Positions 35,611-44,316 of a stretch of DNA of 64,000 bases are shown piece after piece (within the stretch, counting starts at the first letter, position 1; every line of letters starts with the position of its first letter). The notes below the pieces were generated by a model. The model ran no database searches and was not told the DNA's origin. It saw only the letters and a list, made by a program, of their open reading frames with translations. The stretch comes from CAZRHH01 sp964599885 (GTDB lineage Bacteria > Chloroflexota > Dehalococcoidia > DSTF01 > JACRBR01). The translations under genes and the position numbers were made by a program. The stretch is from NCBI GenBank assembly GCA_964599885.1, contig CAZRHH010000005.1, positions 1 through 64,000 on the forward strand, given 5' to 3'.

Positions 35611-37125
35611 CTAGATCACGCCCTCGCGCAGCCACTCGCCGGCGCGCTCGCCGATCATGATCGATGTCAGATGGATGTTCGCGCGTGGGCACTTCGGCAT
35701 CACCGACGCATCTGCGACGTACAGGTTGTCGTGACCACGCACGCGCAGATGCTGGTCGACGACGCCCATCGGATCGCTCGCCGGAGCCATCTTCGCCGTG
35801 CAGCTCGGATGAAAGCCGCTCGATGCCACGTTCTTGCACCAGTTGCCCAGCGTCTCATCGTCAGCCGTGATCTCCGGCCCCGGCGAAAGCAACCCAGCCG
35901 ACAGGTGCGCGAACTCATCGCGCGCGCCAACCTCAAGCGCCATCCGCACGCCCTCGACCAGCCGCCGCACGTCATCCGGGTGTTCGAGAAAACGGTTCTC
36001 GATCCGCGGCGCCGCGTCGGCGTCTCCCGATGTTAGCGACACGCGCCCGACGCACTTCTGACGCTCGATCACCGAGCCGATGCTGTACACGAGCCGCCCG
36101 TCGCCCGTCGGTATCTGCGACGCCGGCATCAGTTGCATGTCGTTGCGCTCGTCGTTCAGCGACGACGTGTAGCGGTACGTCATCTGCACCAGCGGTGCGT
36201 CCTCATCGAGCAGGTCCGGCCGCGCAACCCACGTCACACCGAGCATCGGATGATCGTCGAGGTTCGCGCCGACGCCCGGCAGATCGGTGACGCAATCAAT
36301 CGACAGCTCCCGCAGATGCGCCTCCGGGCCCAGCCCCGAACGCATCAGGATCGCTGGCGTGCCGATCGCGCCCGAACACAGGACGATGCGCTCGCCCTCG
36401 AAGACCTCCGTCACGCCGCCCGATTCCACCTCGACACCCGTCGCGCGTCGCCCGTCGGTGATGATCCGCCGCGTCACGCAGTCACCCCGAATCGTCAGGT
36501 TCGTGCGATGCCGCGCCGGCTCGATGTAGCAGAGCGCCACACTCATCCGCGTACGACCGTCGCGGTTCATCGGATGCGGCCCGAGGCCCGTTGCGTCCGG
36601 CGCGTTGTTGTCGTCCGTCTCCGGATAGCCCATCGCGCGCATGGCCAGCGTGAAGGCGCGTTGCACCGGCGTCAGTTCGTCCTCGCGGTAGCGCCGGATC
36701 GGTATCGGTCCGCTGCGCCCGTGAAAGTCACCATTGTAATCCAGATCGTGCTCGAGCCGGCGGAAATACGGCAGCACGCGCTCCCACGACCATTCGTGGT
36801 TACCCAGCGCCGCCCACTCGTCGTAGTCCTCCGGCGTGCCGCGCAACGCAATCGCGGTGTTCACCGCCGACGAGCCGCCAACCACGCGCCCGCGCGGAAA
36901 GCGCGTCAGCCGCCCGGCGACGTTGGCTTCCGCCTTGAATCGCCAGTCGTGCGCCGTGTAGGAGTTGTTATGGCTGTTGAGGAGGTCATCCGGCATCAGC
37001 GCCGCCGTCGCATAGTACGGCCCTGCTTCCAGCACCAGCACGTTGATCGCCGGGTTCTCCGACAATCGCGCCGCGACGACACCGCCCGCCGCACCCGCGC
37101 CAATGACGATCGCGTCGTACTTCAT
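35611..37125 (-). CDS. GMC family FAD-dependent oxidoreductase
   Basis: A 504-residue flavoenzyme of the choline dehydrogenase/glucose oxidase family. The N-terminal FAD motif is VIGAGAAGGVVAARLSE, the second GMC signature region is GRVVGGSSAVNTAIALRG, and LCSGAIGTPAILMRSGLGP is the family's other PROSITE signature. The active-site histidine is in SGFHPSCTAKM, and the C terminus ends NIHLTSIMIGERAG. There is no signal peptide. The alcohol or sugar substrate cannot be told from sequence. Confidence 0.93.
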   Translation of the reverse strand: MKYDAIVIGAGAAGGVVAARLSENPAINVLVLEAGPYYATAALMPDDLLNSHNNSYTAHDWRFKAEANVAGRLTRFPRGRVVGGSSAVNTAIALRGTPEDYDEWAALGNHEWSWERVLPYFRRLEHDLDYNGDFHGRSGPIPIRRYREDELTPVQRAFTLAMRAMGYPETDDNNAPDATGLGPHPMNRDGRTRMSVALCYIEPARHRTNLTIRGDCVTRRIITDGRRATGVEVESGGVTEVFEGERIVLCSGAIGTPAILMRSGLGPEAHLRELSIDCVTDLPGVGANLDDHPMLGVTWVARPDLLDEDAPLVQMTYRYTSSLNDERNDMQLMPASQIPTGDGRLVYSIGSVIERQKCVGRVSLTSGDADAAPRIENRFLEHPDDVRRLVEGVRMALEVGARDEFAHLSAGLLSPGPEITADDETLGNWCKNVASSGFHPSCTAKMAPASDPMGVVDQHLRVRGHDNLYVADASVMPKCPRANIHLTSIMIGERAGEWLREGVI

Positions 37126-37179
37126 CGGTGGCAGCGTAACGGCGGTTGTGCGTACGTGGTAGACGCGCTCTCGAGGACG

Positions 37180-37464
37180 CTACTCGGCCGCCGAGAAGTG
37201 CGCCCGCAGTGCCGCGCGATGCGCCGCAATCAGATCCTCGGCGCGCGCGAGGACCGCCTGCCAGCCGGCCGCGTCAGCGGCTGCTCGTCCAGGCGGTGGC
37301 ACCGCGCCCGCCAGCTCTTGCGAGAGCCGAAAGAGCTGCAACGACACCCGCATCAGATCAGCGGCGCTGGCTTCGAGCTCCTCGCGCGGCGAGCTCGCAG
37401 AAGCGAGCGGGGCGTACGCTTCCGCATCGTCGGATGACTGCCGTGGCACCGTTGGCCCACTCAT
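37180..37464 (-). CDS. Hypothetical small helical protein
   Basis: A 94-residue protein starting at ATG 37464. It has an acidic, disordered N terminus and two amphipathic helices (LEASAADLMRVSLQLFRLSQ and GWQAVLARAEDLIAAHRAAL). No family is recognised. It lies 54 bases upstream of the GMC gene on the same strand and could be in one transcript. Confidence 0.5.
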   Translation of the reverse strand: MSGPTVPRQSSDDAEAYAPLASASSPREELEASAADLMRVSLQLFRLSQELAGAVPPPGRAAADAAGWQAVLARAEDLIAAHRAALRAHFSAAE

Positions 37465-37549
37465 GACGGGGAGTCTAGCAGCGGCTGCCGCACGCGCCGG
37501 TAACAGCGGGTCACAATCATCACTCGATAAGTCACGACGGTCAGGCAGC

Positions 37550-37588
37550 AGCAAAAGGAAGAGGCCGCCCGCTGGTGCCGGCGGCCTC
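37550..37588 (-). terminator. Rho-independent-type terminator after the COG4315-like lipoprotein
   Basis: On the reverse strand GAGGCCGCC pairs perfectly with GGCGGCCTC (37580-37588 with 37561-37569, 10-base loop), followed by TTCCTTTTGC. It lies 23 bases past the lipoprotein stop. Confidence 0.65.
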
Positions 37589-37611
37589 TCGCATCATCGC
37601 ATCGTCCCCTA

Positions 37612-38178
37612 CTACGGCTGAGCGACGAACCAGATATCGGCCACCGCCTGACCGTTCGTATCGCCCGGCGCGGTATCGCCGGAGAAGCGGTACAACGGCG
37701 CTCCGTCGTAGGTCACCTGCGTCGTGCCGTCCGCCCGCTCGATCGTCGCGAGTTCGCCCGCTGCGCCCGAGCCGGCCGTCGGCTCGCCTTCCACGGTCGC
37801 TGCCGGCCACGCCGTCGCACATCCCTCGACGCACGCGCTCTCACCGCTGTCAGCGACATCGTTCTCGAACGTGTACAGCGTCAATCCATCAGCGTCCACG
37901 AGGATCGGACCGAGGTCACCGCCATCGCCGACAGCAATGGTGGTGTCGCCGTCGCCCGTTGCGGGCGTTTCGTCGCCGGCGTCAGGCGTCTCGGCCGCAT
38001 CGTCAGTCGTCGCCGCTGCGGGACTCGTCGCGGCGCTGTCGCTCGTCGCTTGCGGCGTCGCATCGCCGTCCGGGTCATCGTCGTCGTCGCCGCACGCCCC
38101 CGCGATGACGGCGAATCCTGCGATCGCTACCAGTGCCAGTGATGTGAGGACTCCTGCTCGTCGTCGTGTTCGGATCAT
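37612..38178 (-). CDS. Lipoprotein with COG4315-type repeats
   Basis: A 188-residue secreted lipoprotein. The signal peptide ends AVIAGACGDDDDD, a lipobox with the cysteine followed by an Asp run. A Thr/Ala/Asp-rich linker reaches about residue 100. The domain then shows the typical pair of motifs: GLTLYTFENDVADSGESACVEGCATAWPA and, later, APLYRFSGDTAPGDTNGQAVADIWFV. Such repeats occur in proteins of unknown function, often near electron-transfer genes. Start 38178 has AAGGAGG 5 bases upstream, the best site in this area. Confidence 0.85.
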   Translation of the reverse strand: MIRTRRRAGVLTSLALVAIAGFAVIAGACGDDDDDPDGDATPQATSDSAATSPAAATTDDAAETPDAGDETPATGDGDTTIAVGDGGDLGPILVDADGLTLYTFENDVADSGESACVEGCATAWPAATVEGEPTAGSGAAGELATIERADGTTQVTYDGAPLYRFSGDTAPGDTNGQAVADIWFVAQP

Positions 38179-38304
38179 CCTTGCCTCCTTAGTGGCTTCT
38201 TTCCAATCTTCCAACGCGTCAATATACGCGGCGCCGCGCCGCGGGGATGTATCACGAACGTTGCCTCGTGACGCCAATGAGGGACGATGGCGCGTTATGT
38301 AGAG

Positions 38305-39765
38305 CTACAGCGCGGGACGTCGCTTGTGCCAGTCCGCGGATTGCTCGAACGCATACGCAGCCCGCAATACCGTCGCTTCATCAAACGGCTTCCCGATCAA
38401 CTGCACGCCAACCGGCAGATCGTCGACGAATCCGGCGGGGACGGATATCCCCGGCAGCCCGGCGATATTCACCGGCAGCGTGAAGATGTCGTTCAGGTAC
38501 ATCTCGTAGGGGTCGCCCGTCTTCTCGCCGATCTTGAATGCCGGGGTCGGCGTCACCGGCGACAGGATCACGTCGCACCGCTCCAACGCCGCGTCGAACT
38601 CGCGACGGATCACCGTGCGCACCTTCTGCGCCTTCAAGTAGTACGCATCGTAATAGCCCGACGAGAGCGCGTACGTGCCGATCATGATCCTACGCTTTAC
38701 TTCGGGGCCAAATCCCTGGCCGCGCGTCTTCTCCATGTTCTCCCACATCGTCGCGCCCTGCCGGTACGAGAAGCCGTACTTTACGCCGTCGTACCGCGCG
38801 AGATTCGCCGATGCCTCGCTGGGCGCGATGATGTAGTACACGGCGAGCGCCGCTTCCGTGCTGGGGAGTGTGATCTCGTAGTCGATCGTGGCGCCCTGCG
38901 CTTCGAGCGATCTCAGCGCCTGCTCGACCGACGCACGCACACCCACGTCGAGCGACGCCGGCATGTACTCCCTCGGCACGCCCACGCGTAGCCCGCGCAC
39001 GCCGCGTTCGAGTTCCGCCGTGAAGTCCGGCACGTCCACGGGCGCCGACGTCGAATCGAGCGCGTCATGCGCGCAGATCGTGTTCAGCACCGTCGCGCAG
39101 TCGCGGACGTCGCGCGTGAACGGTCCGACCTGATCGAGCGAACTGGCGAAGGCGACGAGACCGAAGCGGCTCACACGCCCGTACGTCGGCTTCATCCCGA
39201 CGACGCCGCAGAACGCCGCCGGCTGTCGGATGCTGCCACCCGTGTCGGAACCCAGTGAGAACGTCGCCTCACCCGCCGACACGGCCGCTGCCGACCCGCC
39301 CGACGACCCGCCCGGTACGCGCCCCAGGTCCCACGGGTTATGCGTCGGATGAAACGCCGAGTTCTCCGTCGAAGAGCCCATCGCGAACTCGTCCATATTC
39401 GTCTTACCGACCATCACCGCGCCGGCCTCAGCAAGCCGCGCCACGACGGTAGCGTCGTACGGCGGCACGAAGTGCTCGAGCATCTTCGATCCGCAGGTCG
39501 TCGGCACGCCCTTCGTCGTCAACAGATCCTTGATCGCCACCGGCACGCCCAGCAGCGCGCCGCTCTCGCCGGCGCCGATCCGCGCGTCAGCGGCGTCGGC
39601 TAAGGCCAGCGCCCGGTCGCCCGTGACGGTGAGAAACGCCCGCACACGCTCATCGACAGCGGCGATACGGTCGAGCGCGGCCTGCGTCAGCTCGCGCGAC
39701 GAGACCTCGCGCTTTTCGAGCAGCCCTGATGCCTCGTGGATCGTGAGTTCGTACAGCGGCGTCAT
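38305..39765 (-). CDS. gatA: Asp-tRNA(Asn)/Glu-tRNA(Gln) amidotransferase subunit A
   Basis: A 486-residue amidase that liberates ammonia from glutamine for tRNA-dependent amidation. The Ser-cisSer-Lys triad is complete: K79 in VAIKDLL, S154 in GGSSGGSAAAV and S178 in GSDTGGSIRQP. The C-terminal region ends with GVQLIGKPFDEATVLRAAYAFEQ. gatC lies 2 bases upstream on the same strand; gatB is not in the window. Its presence implies that Gln-tRNA or Asn-tRNA is made indirectly. Confidence 0.97.
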   Translation of the reverse strand: MTPLYELTIHEASGLLEKREVSSRELTQAALDRIAAVDERVRAFLTVTGDRALALADAADARIGAGESGALLGVPVAIKDLLTTKGVPTTCGSKMLEHFVPPYDATVVARLAEAGAVMVGKTNMDEFAMGSSTENSAFHPTHNPWDLGRVPGGSSGGSAAAVSAGEATFSLGSDTGGSIRQPAAFCGVVGMKPTYGRVSRFGLVAFASSLDQVGPFTRDVRDCATVLNTICAHDALDSTSAPVDVPDFTAELERGVRGLRVGVPREYMPASLDVGVRASVEQALRSLEAQGATIDYEITLPSTEAALAVYYIIAPSEASANLARYDGVKYGFSYRQGATMWENMEKTRGQGFGPEVKRRIMIGTYALSSGYYDAYYLKAQKVRTVIRREFDAALERCDVILSPVTPTPAFKIGEKTGDPYEMYLNDIFTLPVNIAGLPGISVPAGFVDDLPVGVQLIGKPFDEATVLRAAYAFEQSADWHKRRPAL

Positions 39766-39767
39766 CG

Positions 39768-40055
39768 CTATTCGAGCACCGCACGAACGCGCAGGTAGCC
39801 CTCTTCGGTGGCCGGCGCCAGGGCGAGCACCTCGTCGCGCGGCAGCGACGGGCGCGAGACATCATCGGCCATCACATTCCGTAGCGGTAACGCCTGGGCC
39901 GTAGGTTCGACGCCCTCCGTGTCGACGCCGTCCAGCACGTCGAAATGCCCGATAATCTCCGAAAGCTGGCCGCTGAACGTATCGATCTCGTCGTCGGTGA
40001 GTTCAACGCGCGCAAGCCGCGCGATGTGCAGCACAGTCTCACGTTCAAGCTTCAT
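39768..40055 (-). CDS. gatC: Asp-tRNA(Asn)/Glu-tRNA(Gln) amidotransferase subunit C
   Basis: A 95-residue protein of normal size that wraps GatA and stabilises GatAB. It has the family N terminus ETVLHIARLARVELTDDEID and the segment GVEPTAQALPLRNVMADDVS, then RDEVLALAPA. Start 40055 is chosen because conserved sequence begins there; the frame is open upstream. It is the first gene of the gatCA pair. Confidence 0.95.
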   Translation of the reverse strand: MKLERETVLHIARLARVELTDDEIDTFSGQLSEIIGHFDVLDGVDTEGVEPTAQALPLRNVMADDVSRPSLPRDEVLALAPATEEGYLRVRAVLE

Positions 40056-40137
40056 GCGTCCATCGTATCGGCTGTCGCAACGGCGCGCGACTGAACCGAC
40101 GGCCGTATCTATTTCTGTTCTCGTTCGAACCATTGGG

Positions 40138-40166
40138 CTCCAGGTTGCCGGTTCCCAGGTTCCTCC
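40138..40166. repeat. CCAGGTT tandem words
   Basis: CTCCAGGTTGCCGG and TTCCCAGGTTCC place the same CCAGGTT word twice in 29 bases, between gatC and the divergent methyltransferase. Confidence 0.5.
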
Positions 40167-40249
40167 ACGCGCGTGTGGTGCATATGCACCGGCAGCCCCT
40201 TCCCCCGTTCTGCTACCATTCCTCTCGGCAGGGGTAATTGGACGGACAT

Positions 40250-41047
40250 ATGGTCAAGGCGCCCGGCAGGGCCGAAGTGGCTCTCGGGAATCCAAGCTTC
40301 GTCTGGCGGTTTGGGCAGGATCGCCGGCTCAATCTCATCCGCCACTACGCACCGCTCGAAGGCGCGCGCATCCTCGACATCGGATGCGGCCTCGGCGTCT
40401 ATGTGCGCAAGTTCCGCGACTTCAGCGACAGCGTCTGCGGCATCGATATCGATGCCAAGCGCCTGCGCGAAGGCGCGAAGACCACGCCCGGCCTGATGCT
40501 GGCCGTCGGCGAGCATCTTCCCTACCGCAATGAGACGTTCGACGTCATCGTCCTGAACGAGGTGATCGAGCACGTGACGAACGATGCGGCGACGATGCGC
40601 GAAGCGATGCGCATCCTGCGCCCGGGCGGCCGGATCGCCGTGTATGCCCCGAACCGGCTGTACCCGTTCGAGACGCATGGCATCTACCTCGGTAGCAGGT
40701 TCATCTTCGGGAACATCCCGTTCGTCAACTGGCTGCCGAACGTGCTGCGCAACCGCCTCGTACCCCACGCCCGGGCGTACACGAGAGGCGGCATCCGGAG
40801 GACCTATCGCGGCCTCGGCGCGCGGGTGCTCGCCGAAACGTACGTGTACCCGGGATTCGACAACATCATCGCCCGTCGCAAGCGGCTCGGGCGCGTACTC
40901 AGAGCGGCGCTCTATCGCGCCGAACACACTCCGCTGCGCATGTTCGGGCTGTCGCACTTCGTCGTGCTGCAGAAGCCCGCGACAGCAACGGAAGCGGGAA
41001 GGCAGGAGGAACGGGTTTGGCAAGGAAGCACGCAACCAGGCGGCTGA
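40250..41047 (+). CDS. Class I SAM-dependent methyltransferase
   Basis: A 265-residue protein. Motif I is ILDIGCGLGVYVRKFRDF, followed by GIDIDAKRLREGAK and FDVIVLNEVIEHVTND. A C-terminal region with RLYPFETHGIYLGSRF and a run of basic residues resembles enzymes acting on polyprenyl or glycan substrates in surface-polysaccharide clusters. ATG 40250 is preferred; TTG 40238 is an in-frame alternative. The 3' end overlaps the penicillin-binding protein gene by 31 bases. Confidence 0.85.
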   Translation: MVKAPGRAEVALGNPSFVWRFGQDRRLNLIRHYAPLEGARILDIGCGLGVYVRKFRDFSDSVCGIDIDAKRLREGAKTTPGLMLAVGEHLPYRNETFDVIVLNEVIEHVTNDAATMREAMRILRPGGRIAVYAPNRLYPFETHGIYLGSRFIFGNIPFVNWLPNVLRNRLVPHARAYTRGGIRRTYRGLGARVLAETYVYPGFDNIIARRKRLGRVLRAALYRAEHTPLRMFGLSHFVVLQKPATATEAGRQEERVWQGSTQPGG

Positions 41048-43836
41048 TCCGCAGCCGTCTCAAGTCCAACGGCAACGCCGCGAACGGTAACGCCCGCACG
41101 GCCCCGCGCTGGGTTCAGTTTCTCGTCGCGTTCGCCGGCCTCGGCGTCGTGATGTTCGCGCTGGCGGGCGCCACCGGCTATGGCGTGTACCGCTCGTACG
41201 CCAACGACCTGCAGCCGCCCGACGAAGTCATCGCGCGGCAACCATCCGGCGGCGCCCAGATTTTCGACCGCAACGGCAAGCTTCTGTACGAGTTCGTCGA
41301 TGACAAATCCGGCCTGCGTTCTCCGGTGAAACTCGAAGACATCTCACCCTGGATGATCGCCGCGACGATCTCGACCGAAGACTTCAGCTACTGGGACAAC
41401 GAGGGCATCAACACCCGTGGCCTCGCACGCGCCGGACTCGAGGCGCTGGGTCTGCGTGAATCGGGCAGCTCAAACACGACGGGCGGCAGCTCGATCACGC
41501 AGCAGCTCGTCAAGAACATTTACATACCCGTCGAAGAACGCACCGAACGTTCGTACGAGCGGAAGCTCAAAGAGACGATCTACGCCGTCGAGTTGACGAA
41601 CGATTACTCGAAGGATCAGATCCTCGAGTGGTACCTGAACCAGATCTCGTACGCCGGGTTGTACAACGGCGTCGAGGCGGCCTCGCAAGGCTACTTCGGC
41701 AAGAGCGCGAAGGATCTCACGCTGCCCGAAGCGGCGCTCCTTGCCGGCATCCCCGCCAGTCCATCGCGATACGACCCGATCAACAACCCCGAGGCGGCAG
41801 TCGAACGCCGCAACGAAGTGCTGCGCCTGATGAAGACGCGAAACCGCGTGACCGTCGACGCCGACGGCGAAAGACTCCCCGCCTCGCGCCTCCAGGTAGA
41901 CGACGACGGCACCACCGTCGATGCCACCGACGTGGCGTTCTATCTCTCGACCATTGCCCCGCTCAACATCGTGCCGCAGCGCTTTCCGGTGAAGGCACCA
42001 CATTGGGTCTTCGACTATATCGAGCCGGAACTCGAGCAGCGGTTCGGCCGCGAGGCTCTTCTGAGCGGCGGTCTCCGCATCACGACGACGCTGGATCTCG
42101 ATTTGCAAGAGAAGGCCCAGGTCGCGATCGAAACGTGGATCTCCGAGTTCGAAGCATCCGCCGACGGCCACAACGGCGCGGTTGTCGCGATGGACCCGCG
42201 CACGTCGGAGATCCTCGTGATGGTCGGCTCGCGCGACTACTTCCGCGACGACATCGAGGGCCGCAACAACAACGCGCTGTCGCTCAACTCGCCCGGTTCG
42301 ACGCTCAAGCCGTTCACCTACGCCGCCGCGTTCGAAACGCTCGGCTGGGGTACGGAGACGGAGATCCTCGATACGCCCATCAGCTTCCCCGATGGCGATG
42401 AAGCCTACGTACCGCGCAATCCCAGCGGCAACTTCCAGGGACCGATCAGCATCCGCAAAGCGCTCGGAAACTCGCTGAACATCCCGGCGGCCAAGACCGC
42501 GGCGTATGTCGGCATCCCCCAGGTCGTGCAGACATACAAGCGCTTCGGCATGACGACGCTCGACGATCGCCCGTACGGCCCCGCCGTCACGCTCGGCGGC
42601 GTCGATATCAACCTGCTCGACGTCACGTACGCGTACACCGTGCTTGCGAACAACGGCGTTATGCGGGGCGTCGGCACCGTAAACGACTACGGCGAGGGCA
42701 TGCGGAAGCTCGACCCGGTGTCCATTCTCCAGGTTGTGCGCGAATCCGACGGCGAGGTGCTGTATCCCGATACCGAAGACCACCGCGTGAAGGTCCAGGA
42801 AGAGAAGATCATCGAGCCGCAGCACGCGTACATGATCACCAACATCCTGTCCGACCCGAACTCGCACTGCATCACCTACGGGTGCGGCACGCTGACGATC
42901 GGCCGCCCCTGGGGCGTGAAGACGGGGACAAGCGAACCGTACGAGGAAAGCCGCGCGATCGGCGAAACGTGGACGTACGGCTACACGCCCGACCTCGTCG
43001 CAGGCGTCTGGGCCGGCAACTCCGATAACTCACCGATGTACAACATCACGTCGACGTCCATCTCGTACCGCGCCCTCCGCGACTTCATGATCGAGGCGCT
43101 CACCGACGTGCCATCGAGCAGTTTCGAGCGTCCCGGCGGCCTGAAGGACTACGACGTCTGCACGCCGTCGAATCTCAAGGCGACGCCTGCGTGCGGACGG
43201 CGCGTGAAGACGCTGCTGCCGGAATCGACGGCGCCCAAGGAAGACGACACGTGGTGGCGACGCGTGAAGATCGATATCCGCGATGGCCTCCTCGCGACCG
43301 AGCTGACGCCGACCCAGTTCGTCTCGGAACGCAACGGCCTCGTGATCCCCGAGACGGTGCAGGGCTTCGCGCGCAGCCAGGCGCTTGAGTGGACGCGCTA
43401 TCTGAACATTGGCGTCGCTCCGACGGAGAAGAGCACTGGCGACGCCCCGGTACGGCTGACCTCCCCGCGCCAGAATCAGCGCCTCCGCGATGTCATCCAG
43501 ATCACCGGCGAAGCGGCATCAGCCGACTTCATCGCCTACCGGCTGGAGTTCGGGGAAGGCGACCCACCCGTGGCGTGGACGCTCCTGTTGCGTTCGGAAA
43601 CGCCGCAGCCCAGCGGTGGCCTCGGACTCTGGAACACGGATGATCTCCCGGACGGCACGTACACCCTGCGCCTCGTCATCGAGGATCGTGTGCGGGGTGA
43701 ACTGTCGACGTTCGTCGTCGTGCGCGTCGGATCTGGGAACGATGACGATGACGACGTGGACGATGATGGCGTGCGCCGCAGCCCAAGTCCGCGCCCGGAA
43801 CCGACGCCGCTGTTCGACTTCGATGGCCGCGACTGA
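41017..43836 (+). CDS. Class A penicillin-binding protein (transglycosylase/transpeptidase)
   Basis: A 939-residue bifunctional peptidoglycan synthase. It starts at TTG with GGAGG 7 bases upstream. A basic cytoplasmic tail and one anchor (residues 30-55) precede the GT51 domain, with catalytic E121 in STEDFSYW and GGSSITQQLVKN. The transpeptidase has S428 and K431 (SPGSTLK), an SLN motif in GNSLNIP and KTGT from K635. After about residue 770 comes an extra beta-sandwich domain (LTSPRQNQRLRDVIQITGEA to LRLVIEDRV) and an Asp-rich Pro tail. A complete wall synthase is notable because some Dehalococcoidia lack peptidoglycan. Confidence 0.95.
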   Translation: MARKHATRRLIRSRLKSNGNAANGNARTAPRWVQFLVAFAGLGVVMFALAGATGYGVYRSYANDLQPPDEVIARQPSGGAQIFDRNGKLLYEFVDDKSGLRSPVKLEDISPWMIAATISTEDFSYWDNEGINTRGLARAGLEALGLRESGSSNTTGGSSITQQLVKNIYIPVEERTERSYERKLKETIYAVELTNDYSKDQILEWYLNQISYAGLYNGVEAASQGYFGKSAKDLTLPEAALLAGIPASPSRYDPINNPEAAVERRNEVLRLMKTRNRVTVDADGERLPASRLQVDDDGTTVDATDVAFYLSTIAPLNIVPQRFPVKAPHWVFDYIEPELEQRFGREALLSGGLRITTTLDLDLQEKAQVAIETWISEFEASADGHNGAVVAMDPRTSEILVMVGSRDYFRDDIEGRNNNALSLNSPGSTLKPFTYAAAFETLGWGTETEILDTPISFPDGDEAYVPRNPSGNFQGPISIRKALGNSLNIPAAKTAAYVGIPQVVQTYKRFGMTTLDDRPYGPAVTLGGVDINLLDVTYAYTVLANNGVMRGVGTVNDYGEGMRKLDPVSILQVVRESDGEVLYPDTEDHRVKVQEEKIIEPQHAYMITNILSDPNSHCITYGCGTLTIGRPWGVKTGTSEPYEESRAIGETWTYGYTPDLVAGVWAGNSDNSPMYNITSTSISYRALRDFMIEALTDVPSSSFERPGGLKDYDVCTPSNLKATPACGRRVKTLLPESTAPKEDDTWWRRVKIDIRDGLLATELTPTQFVSERNGLVIPETVQGFARSQALEWTRYLNIGVAPTEKSTGDAPVRLTSPRQNQRLRDVIQITGEAASADFIAYRLEFGEGDPPVAWTLLLRSETPQPSGGLGLWNTDDLPDGTYTLRLVIEDRVRGELSTFVVVRVGSGNDDDDDVDDDGVRRSPSPRPEPTPLFDFDGRD

Positions 43837-43853
43837 TGTGATGTACGTGCGTT

Positions 43854-43881
43854 TTGCCGACTCGGGGCCACCGTCTATACT
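43854..43881 (+). promoter_or_regulatory. Promoter of tRNA-Leu/tRNA-Cys
   Basis: TTGCCG (43854-43859) and TATACT (43876-43881) are separated by 16 bases, about 28 bases upstream of the tRNA-Leu 5' end. Confidence 0.6.
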
Positions 43882-43909
43882 GACGAGCGCGCCGGTGCGC
43901 GTTCACCCT

Positions 43910-43996
43910 GCCGAGGTGGTGGAATAGGCAGACACGCCGTCTTGAGGGGGCGGTGCCCGCAAGGGTGTAGGAGTTCAAATCTCCTCCTCGGCACCA
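43910..43996 (+). tRNA. tRNA-Leu (anticodon GAG)
   Basis: An 87-base type II tRNA. The acceptor stem GCCGAGG pairs with CCTCGGC, followed by discriminator A and an encoded CCA. The anticodon arm CCGTC-TTGAGGG-GGCGG gives anticodon GAG. A variable arm (TGCCCGCAAGGGT) and T arm GGAGTTCAAATCTCC follow. It lies 73 bases after the PBP gene. Confidence 0.95.
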
Positions 43997-44070
43997 CACG
44001 GACGTTTTCCACCGTGTCCGCCCGGCCCGCCGGGCGGATACGTTTGCAGGAAGGGCGCGGCGGGCATTCT

Positions 44071-44144
44071 GGCGACGTAGCCAAGCGGTAAGGCAGGGGT
44101 CTGCAAAACCCCCATCACCGGTTCGAATCCGGTCGTCGCCTCCA
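44071..44144 (+). tRNA. tRNA-Cys (anticodon GCA)
   Basis: A 74-base tRNA. The acceptor GGCGACG pairs with CGTCGCC, the discriminator is T as usual for tRNA-Cys, and CCA is encoded. The anticodon stem GGGGT/ACCCC holds CTGCAAA, giving GCA. The T arm is CCGGTTCGAATCCGG. Confidence 0.95.
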
Positions 44145-44161
44145 ACATTTTAGATACGAAA

Positions 44162-44183
44162 GCCGCTCAGGTCGAGCGGCCTT
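44162..44183 (+). terminator. Hairpin after tRNA-Cys
   Basis: GCCGCTC (44162-44168) pairs with GAGCGGC (44174-44180), followed by CTTCGT. It lies 17 bases past the tRNA. The T content is low, so the terminator call is moderate. Confidence 0.5.
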
Positions 44184-44220
44184 CGTGCTGCGTTGGCGCG
44201 CCGTTGCAACAGACTGCTCA

Positions 44221-44230
44221 CCCCCCCCCC
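44221..44230 (+). repeat. Run of ten cytosines
   Basis: An uninterrupted C10 tract between the tRNA genes and the next lipoprotein. Such tracts are prone to slippage and to sequencing error. Confidence 0.85.
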
Positions 44231-44316
44231 GCGCAAGCACCGAATGCGACCATCCGCCGGCCACGGATCCAGCCCAAGATCACACTTGCGAGTTGCGGTG
44301 AGCGGCCCTAACGCCG

